Source: Saposhnikovia divaricata (taxonomy: Eukaryota; Streptophyta; Magnoliopsida; Apiales; Apiaceae). Taken from it: a DNA stretch of 64,000 bases. The DNA lies in assembly GCA_036435485.1 (NCBI GenBank), contig CM071595.1, positions 103,904,580 to 103,968,579 on the forward strand, read 5' to 3'. Shown here piece after piece: positions 1 through 10,738 of the stretch. Every line of letters begins with the position of its first letter. Position 1 is the first letter of the stretch. The position numbers were made by a program, and so were the translations under genes. The notes beneath the pieces are model-generated. The model did no database searches, was not told the origin of the DNA, and was given only the letters and a program-made list of their open reading frames with translations.

Positions 1-129
1 TCAATATAAATACATACTCTTTGCCATCCATTTACATGAGTCATACTAGACCATATACTTGGTACTGAAAGAATAAATCTATCCTACCAATAGCTGTCTC
101 TTCGGCTCTGGTAGTCTCATCGTTCTCAC
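1..129. other. Window edge left of the duplicated LTR part
   Basis: This stretch is not shared with the right-hand LTR copy, whose match starts at 130/21351. Neither junction shows the expected TG/CA terminus, so it may be the remaining end of LTR A that the other copy has lost, or flanking DNA. No gene is visible. Confidence 0.4.
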
Positions 130-460
130 AAGCGTCGAGTGCGCCTTGTGCGAGTCATCTGGTCTAGCTGTTGTTGTGATATAATAATAAAGCAATGGTG
201 AGCAATAGGCCACCAACAATAATATATAACTGAATGATAATATATAACAGTTCAAAAGTATCTTTCAAACCATATGCATTTATGGAAATGATGCCAGAAT
301 AACATGAACGATGAAGTTACGAGGTAACTCAAAATGCATATATAGGTGGGAATATCTGCTATGTCAAAGATAAGCCAGATATCATCATTTATCATATTAA
401 GAGGAACTTGCAAGGAAAATATTGCAATTCCAGTTATTAACATTTTTCGAAGTCTTACAA

Positions 461-550
461 CCTGAAAGAAGTCTCTTCGATACGTGTTGCGGAAGACACC
501 GTCAACCTGAAAGAAGTCTCTTCGATACGTGTTGCAGGGAATCCCCAATT
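461..550. repeat. 45-bp tandem duplication inside LTR A
   Basis: The motif CCTGAAAGAAGTCTCTTCGA starts at 461 and again at 506, a 45-bp period. The same pair occurs in the right LTR copy from 21687, so the duplication predates the integration of element A. Confidence 0.85.
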
Positions 551-1329
551 TGGGAGATGAAGCAATACTGGAGTCATTACGCGCCAGCTGTCCCATTCCC
601 TGATGATCAGTCGGGGATGGTACAGCCCAATATAGTTTACTACCGGTAGAAGGAAGAACTGACGGCTCCACTTGTAGATTGCCTTAATAGTAACTCCCTG
701 GCCAATGCTTAGGCCTTGTGATGGACCGCGCGACTCGGCCTCTTACACACGACTCCTAGTTCGAATAAATCCACAGCATTGAAACGTAGAATTTGTCCTC
801 CCTTCCCAAAGTGAAATACTTGTTGATAAGACTCCACAAAGTAGTCGTATCTAGTTGGAAAGGAAAATTCACCATCATTTCCCAAGCTTTTGCTTGTTAA
901 TGGATATCAACTTGTTCCAACAATCTTACTCCTCGAATGATGAGAAGGTACACACAGACTTAATGAGTCCATAGCAACCAAGTTGCGAGTGAAAAGGATA
1001 AATTATGACCGGGAAGTCAACAAGATAAATAACATTGTTCAAGTAGGTTCCCCTATAATATGGAAGTTTGAGCGAGCATTTAAATCCTTTTAAGATAGAT
1101 TTAAATGAAAAATAAAGAGTTGGGAACCTTTCCTTGATAAAATAGTCGTAAAAAGACTCCGAAATATTTTACATAATATCTGGAGGTGAAGGATAATCTC
1201 CAAATAATATAAATCATTTTAAAAAGAATTTTAAAAGAATTAAAAAAATATTCCAAGAATATTTATTTACTCAATAATAATTACAGAATATTATTAACTC
1301 ATAATATTGCTCGTAAGTAATCCTCGAAT

Positions 1330-1815
1330 GAATATATGGAATTATTTAATAAAATAAATCCCTCCTTAAATGAATATTCGAAATAATATTCATTAAATAA
1401 TTAAACTCCAATAAATATTTAAAATAATATTCAATAAATAAGTCAAACCTTAAATGAATATTTGAAAATAATGTTCATCTAATATTTAATCTTCTAAATG
1501 AATATCCCAATAACATTCATTTAATAAATAATCTTCTAGATGAATATCCAAATAATATTCATTTAATAAAGAATCTTCTAAATGAATATCCAAATAATAT
1601 TCATTTAGTAATCAAAACTTTAAAGGAATAATCGAAATAATATTCCTTAAGTAAATAGAACTTCCAATGAATATTTTAAAATAATATTCATTAAGTACAT
1701 AAAATCTTAAATGAATATTCGAAAGTAATATTCATTTAATAAATAACATTCTAATGAATATCAAAATAATATTCATTAAATAATCAACTCTAAATGAATA
1801 TTCAAAACTAACATT
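1330..1815. repeat. AT-rich array of small palindromic units in LTR A
   Basis: About ten degenerate units of roughly 45-50 bp repeat here. Each holds a fold-back of the form AAATGAATAT, a short spacer, then AATATTCATTT. The right LTR copy has the same array at about 22560-23045. Each unit could form a short hairpin in single-stranded DNA or RNA; no coding is seen. Confidence 0.8.
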
Positions 1816-4463
1816 CATTTATTATCTCTCGCCTGAGATAATACTCGAATAACATTCCTCGAAATATTTCCAAGTAATTGATACTTTATGGAATATAATA
1901 ACGTTTAACAATAACATTCCTCAGATAAATAATAATCTGTCGTTGGAATCCCTCCGGGTTTCCACGACTATCTATAACTCAAAATACCGACTCCCGGTCT
2001 ATATTTAGAATGAATATCATATGCCCTTCGCTAAGGGTCTTACCAAAACAATACGGCTTATTACTGATAAATCGTATCTAGTCTATAAGCCAATATCAAT
2101 TCAGGGAACAAGTATCACAAAAACCAGAGTCACAATATAATTGGAAACAGGCATGCATGCGATGGCATATGTAAAATAGAAATCATATACATATATTATC
2201 ACAACAACAGGTTCAAAGGTTTGAACACTTGCCTGGTAATCAGGTGTGGGTGGAGATAGCGTGTCCTGGGTCTGCTCGATGATCTATAAACAATTAGAAC
2301 ATTCGAGATTAACCACTTAACACGTTTTAAAATTCTAAGTATAACTTCACTTAAATCGAAACACATTTTCGAATTATCTCGTTATACACCTTTTAGTGTA
2401 ACTCTTTTTATTACTGATACGATCTGACATTCGTTCGTTATTACGACATGTCATCGTACCCACACTCGGTATATACTTAAGTCGTGTAAGTTCTAAAGTC
2501 GATTGATTACGAACTGGGATTATACTTCGAGTTTTATCGTTCGTTTTCTAAGTGTTTTACCAAAGTTATAACCAAGCGGGTTTTTAGGGGTTCGTTCGCG
2601 TTTAACTTTGATTCCAACATTTTTATAAAATCGAAAAACGATCCGTTTCACATGAGATTTTCTCTCACACCTTCCTTTTTACCTCTAGTATTTAATTACC
2701 AAGATTTGCCACTGACTTACATATTTTACGAGGGTTTAATTTCAGTTACGAATTCTCATTTACGGTTTCGAACTACTTTTAGTATATCGGCCATAACTCC
2801 TAAACCGTAAGTTGGAATGTTTCGATTCTTGCGCCAAAACGATCTATGGCTCGAGATCTACAAGGGTATGTCATTTATACATCACGGCCAGAAACTAATC
2901 CTAAACTGTTATGCACGGTTTTCTAGAGGTTAACAAAAATCGGGCATTACGACGGCTATAACTCGGATATTTCCAAAATCAAAACCCTCCAAATAATCAT
3001 TCAATCCACTACCAACACTCATGGGCACTATTTATCATCTCCCTCACTGTCTCAACAGGTCTTGGAGCCACAAAACATATATTAACCTTTTTATAACACC
3101 CACACAACATACATGTTCTAAATCATGAATACAAGCCATAAACATTATCAAATCTCATCTAAAATTCCATTAAAACTCAAATCAAAGACTAGGGTTCTTG
3201 AAGTTTATACCTTCCTTGGAGTATGTAAGACCTTAATAAACCTTGATCAATCCTTAGAACACCTTAACAAAGCTTCGATCATCCAAAAGAATCAAGAAAA
3301 ACAATGTTAGTTTATTCACCCTCCTCTTTCTTGATTTTTTTGAAAATGGAAACAAAGGAGTTTGAAGCTAAAATTTTGAGGAGATTACTTTCTTGAAATA
3401 TAGGACTCACCTTCAAAATTACAAGATCAAACAAGGAGTGGAAGCTTGATTTCTCCTTTTGAATTAATGAAAAATTCGAATGGTGCTTGCTTGGGGAGAG
3501 TTTGGTGTTTCTTTGCTTTCTTCTCTCAATAATGCATAAAGTGAGATGAGATGGAATAATATCTCATCTTGTATTGCTTTATTAAAGTGAAAATGAAATG
3601 GATGGTGAGATTGGAAGACATATGTTGCACTTGGATGCAATCTTGCTAACTAGTAGTTAGTTTGGCTAAGCACTAGTTCCATTACTAAGTGTGCTAGTTT
3701 GCATGAGTCATCACTTGGTTTAATAGATATTTTCCACCACTACATGCATGTATCTTGATTCCCTGCTTGTTTCTTTGTCCTGTTATTGCTCAATTCTTTG
3801 ATCGTTCGGAGGAATAACTCATTCGTTTCTAGTTAGGGTTTTATCGGAATCCGTCTTAATATTTATAATAATATTCTCCATCATTCATAATAATTCTTGA
3901 ATCCATATTCCTTAAATCCCTTCAATAATTCCTTAAGTCCTTCAGTGTCCAGGAAAATCTCGGGGAAAATAAAAGTGCTATTTTTCAAAATTCGACAGCT
4001 TTTACATACACTCTTTTTCCCCTTGGATCACTAATACGAACTCAGAATTTCGTTCTGGGTACTTCTATATAGCGTCGTCTAATAATATTCCTAAATCCAC
4101 CAAAATCACTATTCATCCATTTTTCTTTACTCATCCTCTTAGTGTTATACAATTGTCCCTGATCTCTTTCGATCGTTCCTTAACCTTTTTACGGACCCAC
4201 TGGACCAATAACAGATATCGATCTGGATGACATAAGAATAACCTTTCCTTTCGAATTATCAAATCTCAATTCCCTAGGAGATAGATAATTCTCATCTAAA
4301 TCATCAACCAATAGTATTCTTTATGGCATATAAACATTTGAATCCAAATCTATTTCTTTCATTCATTATCTCAGTCGTTACATCGTAGTCATAATCACTA
4401 TTCGCCATTACCTCAGTGTATTATAAATTTTTTTAATTATATCCAAAATTTGGGGTTCTTACA

Positions 4464-4480
4464 GTCTCCCCTCCTTAAAA
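4464..4480 (-). promoter_or_regulatory. Polypurine tract of element A
   Basis: On the minus strand the bases AAGGAGGGGAGAC stand directly before the LTR start TGTAAGAACC. This is the expected position of the plus-strand primer for reverse transcription, and it fixes the orientation of element A. Confidence 0.8.
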
Positions 4481-5432
4481 GGATTCCGTCCTGGAACCAG
4501 GTAGGAAGCAAAGAGTCGTTTGCCTGTCGTTCACTTTTTAGCTTCCGGCTCAACTCTTAATCGTTCTGCCCTTTCTCAGCACATCTACTAGTGCTACAAT
4601 CCATTCTTTATCCTTTTTCCATCAACTTTGTCATTTTTCGTACAACACACTATCCGGGTTATGCTCTTACTCAGTCTTATCCCTATTGATAGCTGCAGTA
4701 ACATTGGTGTCACTATCCCACTGCGAATTTGGAGGTAACCTCGCTCACACTGTGTATTTCCTAATCGCTTTAATCTTCACAATCTCGATCAATATAGAGA
4801 AGTGGAAAGATTTATTGAGAGATCACTATGATCAATTGAACATTTGTTATATTGCATAGCTAGTACAGAAGGGGGCCAGCCTTTAGTACTTGACAAGCAA
4901 TTAAACAAGTTATGGTATTCCACTTAGACTTCTATCACATAGAAAGATAGTCATGTAGCAGTACCTCCCCTCCTTAAAGGGTTGTTCTTCTCAATTCATA
5001 AAGAAGATGAATAAGAGAGAAGAAAATAAAAGAATTCTAAAGGATTATAGAAAGTTTTCACGATTGTAAAATATCATACTCAGAATTTACCTCTGAACTA
5101 TAGAGGTTCATTAAGGAAGAAATTAATCATAATTATATCCAATACTATTTGATCGTAACCTCACGTATCAACATATCTTGCTGCTTTGTCCACTATTCTC
5201 TGGACCTGTACTCTGGTTCAACCTTAGCAACACTTACTTTTGGAAAATCTTTGAACCTCTCAGGTTAAATCTTAGTTTCTCGCTTGACACCATTGTTACT
5301 GACATTCCATGTCACGCTACTAGCTTTTTCATATCTATAATATTAACACTATCAGGTTGTCATCCCGAGAATTCATCAGAAAACCCTTTTATTAATCCAT
5401 TCATAACATTCCTTGCTTCATATCCCATAGTT
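4481..5432 (-). other. 3' internal remnant of element A
   Basis: This is pyrimidine-rich plus-strand DNA (purine-rich on the minus strand) between the polypurine tract of element A and the Athila-like insertion. A second polypurine-like motif lies on the minus strand at about 4963-4980. No intact frame or recognisable domain remains. Confidence 0.5.
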
Positions 5433-6489
5433 GCTTTTGATAAGTGGATTTTATATCCACTTATTATGCGCTAAATGGCCTAGATTAATGGTTTATCCTT
5501 AAGTATGTTGTGTCTTTTAATTCATTTTTGTTGTGTTCCAGCATTTGTTGTGCAGAACTCGCAACTTTAGGTATCGTGGCGATAAAATGCTAAAAACGGT
5601 GAAATTTTGCTCTAATTCGGAATTAAGAGTTGCCAAAAGAATTATCATAAAGAAATTCCGAGTGATATATTCTTAAAGCAGAAATCCCGGTTGGAATTGA
5701 TATAATTTCTGTTAAGCAAAAGGAATCTAGTTTCAGATCCTCAGCAGGCCGTAATTTACACCTGAACGAGCAAGGAGAAAATAGAATTATCACAAAAAGA
5801 TGGAAAGTAATATATTCTTAAAAAGAAAGTCCCGGTTGGAATTGATATATTTTTCTTTATGCAAAAGGAGTCCAGTTCCAGGTCCGCAATAGACCGCAGC
5901 TTAAGCATTATGGATTATTTATATTAATAAATATTTAATTTAATTAGGAAATTATATTTTTAAATATCTAATAATATTAGATATTAATTTTTATAATTTC
6001 TGGATTAAATTAATTATTTATTAATTAAAGATAAAAAGCTATGCGGTTTAAAAACAATTTTTCCGGACATATAATTATCAAAGCAGTGCAGAGTGTTGTG
6101 GTCAGCCAAGGAAGTAAAAAAAAAAAAAAAAAGCAAAAGCAAAAGCAAAAGAAAGAAAGCAATTGTTTTGTAAGCATAAAGGACTGTCGGCAAAACAAAG
6201 AAAAAAGAGAAAGGAAAAAAAAAATAAAAAGTAAAGGAAAAGAATTGAACTATAAGATTGGTCTGCTTGGTGTGGGAGACACGCGCTCAATTCCTTCTTC
6301 TGTCTGCAGCGCGTGGATGCCACGCGCGTGGCCTGCGACTGGGCATGGTTGAGTGCAGTTAGTGGATGGCTGTTGATTGAAGCTTTCGGCCTGTTTAAAT
6401 TAATAGTGTGGGCTGCTGTATTATATTTTTTGTAATTCTTTTTATTTCTTTTTAATTTTATTTTATTAATTGGTGTGCTAATTTTTTGC

Positions 6490-6497
6490 TATAAATA
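6490..6497 (+). promoter_or_regulatory. TATA box in the Athila-like 5' LTR
   Basis: TATAAATA followed by GG lies about 1050 bp into the LTR. It is conserved in the 3' LTR at 15768-15775. It is the best candidate for the element's core promoter. Confidence 0.7.
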
Positions 6498-6767
6498 GGT
6501 GAGTTCTCAAGCTCAAAAATCACACAACATTTTGGAGAGCAATAAATTCTCTCTTGTATTCTCTCTTTTTTTCTTGTAATTTTAAGTTTCATTTTTATAC
6601 ACTTTAAATTTTTGCAATTTTAGTATAATTGTTATTTTGGTTGAAGAATTTACGGGGATTATTTGGAGCGCTCTTTTCTTTCATTGGAAGCTATTTCGGT
6701 TCTACTTTCTAACTCTTGTAATTTTCATATTTAATTTATCGTAATTTTTAATTTAGTTTTATTATTG

Positions 6768-6770
<3 letters not shown>

Positions 6771-6857
<87 letters not shown>
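6771..6857. repeat. (ATT)n microsatellite in the 5' LTR
   Basis: A nearly perfect trinucleotide run of about 29 units. The matching run in the 3' LTR (16048-16114) is shorter, showing post-insertion slippage. Confidence 0.95.
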
Positions 6858-6880
6858 GTTTTATTATTATGATATCAATT

Positions 6881-6932
6881 AATCCCATGATGACGATTCT
6901 TTTAATTATGAACTAATCGCCGTCATGGGATT
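6881..6932. repeat. Hairpin in the transcribed part of the Athila-like LTR
   Basis: Arms 6881-6898 and 6915-6932 pair at 16 of 18 positions around a 16-base loop. The same hairpin is at 16138-16189 in the 3' LTR. It lies about 390 bp downstream of the TATA box, so it would be in the RNA leader. Confidence 0.75.
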
Positions 6933-7682
6933 CTAATGGATTTATTTAAATAATTTAGTAATTCGATGCCTTAATAATTTGTATTATGATAAAAATTCAG
7001 ATTGCCTAATGTGGTTGCGCTTAATTTATTAGATGCGTAGCTAACGTCTAAATTATTAATTCCTAATGAATGCGAAAGTGGATTTAGGAATTTAGAATTT
7101 GCCATGTTAGCATAGGTTCGTAATTGTCATGTACATTTACGATAAGTGATAGGATTTTTTTCACATCACCCTATGTAGTCATAATAAGGGAATTTATTCG
7201 TAAACCAGTTATGTTTTCAAATCTTATAGACATATAAGGTCTAAACATAAAAGGTGTCCTCGCGACTTCTATCTTTTTAAGTGGATGTTTGTGTGGTTTG
7301 ATATAAGTTAAGACTGAAAGGCGCTTATGTTATTTTCGTGTTCCCGACTAGCTTTCGTAAATTATCAAAATTACTTTGAAATTAAGGCATTAATTCTAAA
7401 TGAAATAAATAATGAAATTAGAATCCCATGTTTTTCTCATATAAATTTTCATTTAATTAAATTAATTAGTCCGAATTATTTAATATTACTAATTTAATTA
7501 ATCAATTAGAAAAATACAAAAATACCCACTTTTGATATTTATTCAAGCAGTTTGTTGTTTTATCATACGTCGTTGCTTAAATATTATTTCTGAACAAACA
7601 CCAAGTCTCTGTGGGAACGAATTTATTATATTAGTTGTGACCGCGTACACTTGCGCAGTTAGTTTTCGAACCAACAAGTTTT

Positions 7683-7700
7683 TGGCGCCGCTGCCGGGGA
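7683..7700 (+). promoter_or_regulatory. Primer binding site, tRNA-Asp type
   Basis: TGGCGCCGCTGCCGGGGA begins six bases after the 5' LTR. It matches, with one visible difference from memory (GCTGCC where I expect GTTGCC), the complement of the 3' end of plant tRNA-Asp used by Athila elements. Confidence 0.85.
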
Positions 7701-7829
7701 CTTCGGTGTTATTTTCAGAAATTGTGTTTACATCAACGGAGGTTAAACTTAACTGACTTGAATTTTTTGTTTATTTTTTCTAAACGTCGTGTTTTCTCGC
7801 TCTGCCAGTATAAGGATCTTGAGTTGTTT

Positions 7830-9031
7830 ATGCTAACACGTGCCCAAGCCCTTAAATCAAGAACCGTAATAAAGCTGGAAGAAGAGTTAGACATGGCGGA
7901 AGATGTGCCCAAGACGTTGATGGACTATTCTCAACCAAAAATCAATGACATTCAGTCAAGCATCGTCAGGCCAGCCATTGCAGCCAACACATTTGAAATC
8001 AAACCTGGCACAATCCAGATGGTACAAAACTCTGTCCAGTTCGGGGGAACGCCAACGGAAGATCCAAATATGCATATCCGAAACTTCATAGAGATTTGTG
8101 ACACATTCAAATTCAACAACGTGTCAGATGATGCTGTAAGGTTGAGACTCTTTCCATTTTCTCTGCGGGACAAAGCTAAAGGATGGTTGCACTCTCTCCC
8201 AGCTGGCTCGATAACAACATGGGAGGAACTCGCTCAAAAATTCCTCACTAAATTCTATCCCATGGCAAAAACAGCTGCCATAAGGAATGCTATTGCTTAG
8301 TTCACACAACAGGCGGGGGAATCTTTATGTGAAGCTTGGGAACGCTACAAGGAGATGCTAAGAAAATGCCCTCATCATGGCATGCCCAACTGGATGGTCA
8401 TAAATTGTTTCTATAATGGATTGGGATGACAATCAAGACCTATTGTGGATGCAGCTTCAGGAGGAGCATTATGGGCTAAAAGTTATGAAGCTGCCTACGA
8501 ACTAATTGAAATGATGGCGGCTAATGAGTATCAGAATCCGACACAGAGGATGCCTCAACACAAGGTGGCAGGAATCCTCGAGGTTGATGCAGTCACATCC
8601 CTATCAGCTCAGCTTGAAGCGCTAAACATGATGGTGGATTCTTTGACAAACTATGGGGTACAACAAGTAGCAAGTGTTTGTGAGCTATGTGCCGGTAAAC
8701 ATGAAACGAATCAATGTGCAATTTCCAATGAATCAGTGCACTTTGTGAGCAATTTTCAAAAGCAGCAGCATCCGGTCCCAAACACTTACCAACCCAACAA
8801 CAGAAACCATCCTAACTTCAGCTGGAGCAACAATAACAATGGATTGCAACCACCACCGCAACCATATCAAGCCCAACCACCATATCAACCACACCCATAT
8901 CAACAACAACCATACCATCAAACCCAAAATCAGCAATATGGGGCCAGACCATACAATCCCTCAGGACTATATCAACAGCAGGGGCATCAACTTCAGAATC
9001 AATACCCCCGAAACAATCTCAACCTCCGGGA
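7830..9031 (+). pseudogene. gag of the Athila-like element (broken)
   Basis: The capsid precursor packages element RNA in the cytoplasm. I start at the ATG at 7830 (MLTRAQALKS...) because it is the first ATG of this frame that leads into conserved gag sequence. The Retrotrans_gag region is clear (VQFGGTPTEDP, then WLHSLPAGSITTWEELAQKF). In-frame stops occur at 8298-8300 and 8427-8429. A C-C-H-C-like zinc element follows (CELCAGKHETNQC, from about 8680), then a region rich in Pro, Gln, Tyr and Asn. The frame changes near 9005-9009 in a C run, after which the reading continues in another frame into the protease. It cannot make a full-length product. Confidence 0.88.
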
Positions 9032-10738
9032 ATTAATCAGCAATATTATGCAGGTTCAGGTCAACAGTCTGCTGAGAAATCAGAATTGGAAGAACTCAGA
9101 TTAATGTGTAAGAGCCAGGCTGTATCTCTTAAAACTCTGGAAAACCAAATTGGCCAAATAGCAAACGCCTTACTCAATAGGCCACAAGGAGTTGTCCCTA
9201 GTGACACAGAAACAAACCCTGGAAAAAGGGATGGCAAAGAGCAAGTCAAAGCTATCACTTTAAGGTCGGGCAAAATCTTAGAGGACCAAGAAGTTGAAAG
9301 GGTAATCGAACAGCCAGAGGCTCAGGGCAACCACACCACTACGAAGGAACAAACGGCGATCTTGAAGCCTGAAAATATCATCAGCAAACCGGAGGGTGTC
9401 AGCGCACCATCTGAGAAGGCATCTGAGGAGCATAAAACTGCAAACACTCAAATCTACCCACCTCCACCATATCCGCAGAGACTCCAGAAGCAGAAATTGG
9501 ATAAGCAGTTTGCTAAATTCTTAGAGGTATTCAAGAAGCTACATATTAATATACCTTTTGCAGAAGCATTGGAGCAGATGCCGAGTTATGCTAAGTTTAT
9601 GAAGGGTATTCTATCAAGGAAGCTGAAACTTGAGGAATTAGAAACTGTTGCCTTAACAGAAGAATGCAGCGCCATCCTCCAACAGAAACTGCCTCCGAAG
9701 CTCAAAGATCCTGGAAGCTTCACCATACCATGTACTATTGGTAATCTGTCTTTTGAAAAGTGCTTGTGTGACTTGGGAGCTAGCATCAATCTGATTCCAT
9801 TGTCGGTTTTCATGCAACTTGGTCTACCTGATCCAAAACCCACAAATATCTCCTTACAGCTAGCAGACCGGTCAGTTACGTATCCAAGAGGAATAGTGGA
9901 AGATGTCTTGGTAAAAGTGGATAAGCTCATCTTCCCAGCTGACTTTGTTATTCTAGATTTCGAGGAGGATAAGAAGATTCCCATTATCTTGGGGAGACCA
10001 TTCTTAGCTACAGGTCGGACGTTGATTGATGTCCAGCAAGGTGAACTCACAATGAGGGTGCAAGACCAAAACATCACTTTTAATGTGTTCAAAGCAATGA
10101 AGCTTCCATCTGAAGAGGAGTGTTTCAAAGTTGACTTGGTAGATTCTACAGTTAGAACGGAGCTTGAGCAGATGTTATTAACAGACCCCTTGGAGAAAGC
10201 CTTGATAGGGGATTCTGAGGTGGAAGATGAAGAAGGAGCAGAACAACTTCAGCAATTAAATTCAGCTTCTTGGAAGAGAAGATTTGATATGCCATTTGAG
10301 TCTCTTGGATTAGCAGAACTAAAAAATTCCCAGGAGCGTCTAAAGCCATCTATTGAAGAAGCTCCTATACTTGAACTCAAACCATTGCCGGACCACTTGC
10401 GGTATGCGTTTCTGGGTGATGCATCTACATTACCTGTTATTATTGCTTCTAATCTATCAGGGAGTGAGGAAGATAAACTTCTGCGAATTCTGAGAGAATT
10501 CAAATCAGCCATTGGATGGACCATAGCAGATATCAAGGGAATCAGCCCTTCGTATTGCATGCACAAAATTCTGCTAGAGGAAGGAAGTAAACCTACTGTT
10601 GAGCATCAGCGAAGACTTAATCCTATTATGAAGGAGGTGGTGAAGAAAGAGATTCTTAAGTGGTTGGATGGTGGTATCATCTACCCTATTTCAGACAGTT
10701 CTTGGGTGAGTCCAGTTCAGTGTGTGCCCAAGAAATGA
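9032..10738 (+). pseudogene. gag C-terminus, aspartic protease and start of RT of the Athila-like element
   Basis: This frame stays open to an in-frame TGA at 10736-10738. It contains the gag tail (LENQIGQIANALLNRPQG), a Lys/Glu-rich linker, and a retropepsin-like domain. The active-site region reads CDLGASINLIPLS near 9766, followed by the ILGRPFLATGRTLIDV motif typical of Athila-type proteases. From about 10380 it enters the RT N-terminus (LPDHLRYAFLGD, then GISPSYCMHKI and SSWVSPVQCVPKK). The TGA falls directly after the VPKK segment, so RT would be cut at its very beginning. The protease itself looks intact. Confidence 0.88.

Larger units (their letters stand above)
130..4463 (-). repeat. 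LTR A, left copy (3' LTR in minus orientation)
   Basis: It is a direct repeat of 21351-25544 with high identity over its length and ends on the plus strand in TTCTTACA next to the polypurine tract. It keeps a segment of about 154 bp (about 2953-3107) missing from the right copy. That segment contains, on the minus strand, TATAAAAA near 3088-3096, a possible core promoter. It also carries a 45-bp tandem duplication at 461-550 and an AT-rich array of small palindromes at about 1330-1815. Reading frames inside it (for example minus strand 252-671) are conserved between copies but match no family I recognise. Confidence 0.85.
5438..7676 (+). repeat. 5' LTR of the Athila-like element (2239 bp)
   Basis: It starts TGATAAG and ends CCAACA just before the primer site. 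The first part holds an imperfect 145-bp tandem duplication (units start near 5638 and 5783). Further on are a TATA box (6490-6497), an (ATT)n tract (6771-6857) and a hairpin (6881-6932). I count about a dozen substitutions against the 3' LTR in the first 500 bp, i.e. about 2%. Most of the length difference between the LTRs is in the (ATT)n tract. Confidence 0.95.

Noticed and set aside
460..550. CRISPR-like direct repeats with spacer
   Set aside because: Only two units with a 45-bp period inside a plant LTR; simple tandem duplication.
3125..3310. Small plus-strand protein in LTR A
   Set aside because: The frame is not preserved in the right-hand LTR copy and has no recognisable features.
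6041..6352. Lys-rich open frames in the Athila-like LTRs (also 15385-15630)
   Set aside because: They are produced by an A-rich tract in a non-coding LTR and differ between the two LTR copies.
7532..7756. Open frame spanning the LTR end and primer site (also 16789-17154)
   Set aside because: It crosses the LTR border and the primer site; the second copy continues into unrelated flanking DNA, so it is chance.
8593..8936. Minus-strand frames rich in Trp and Leu over the Athila-like gag
   Set aside because: Antisense shadows of the Pro/Gln-rich gag segment.
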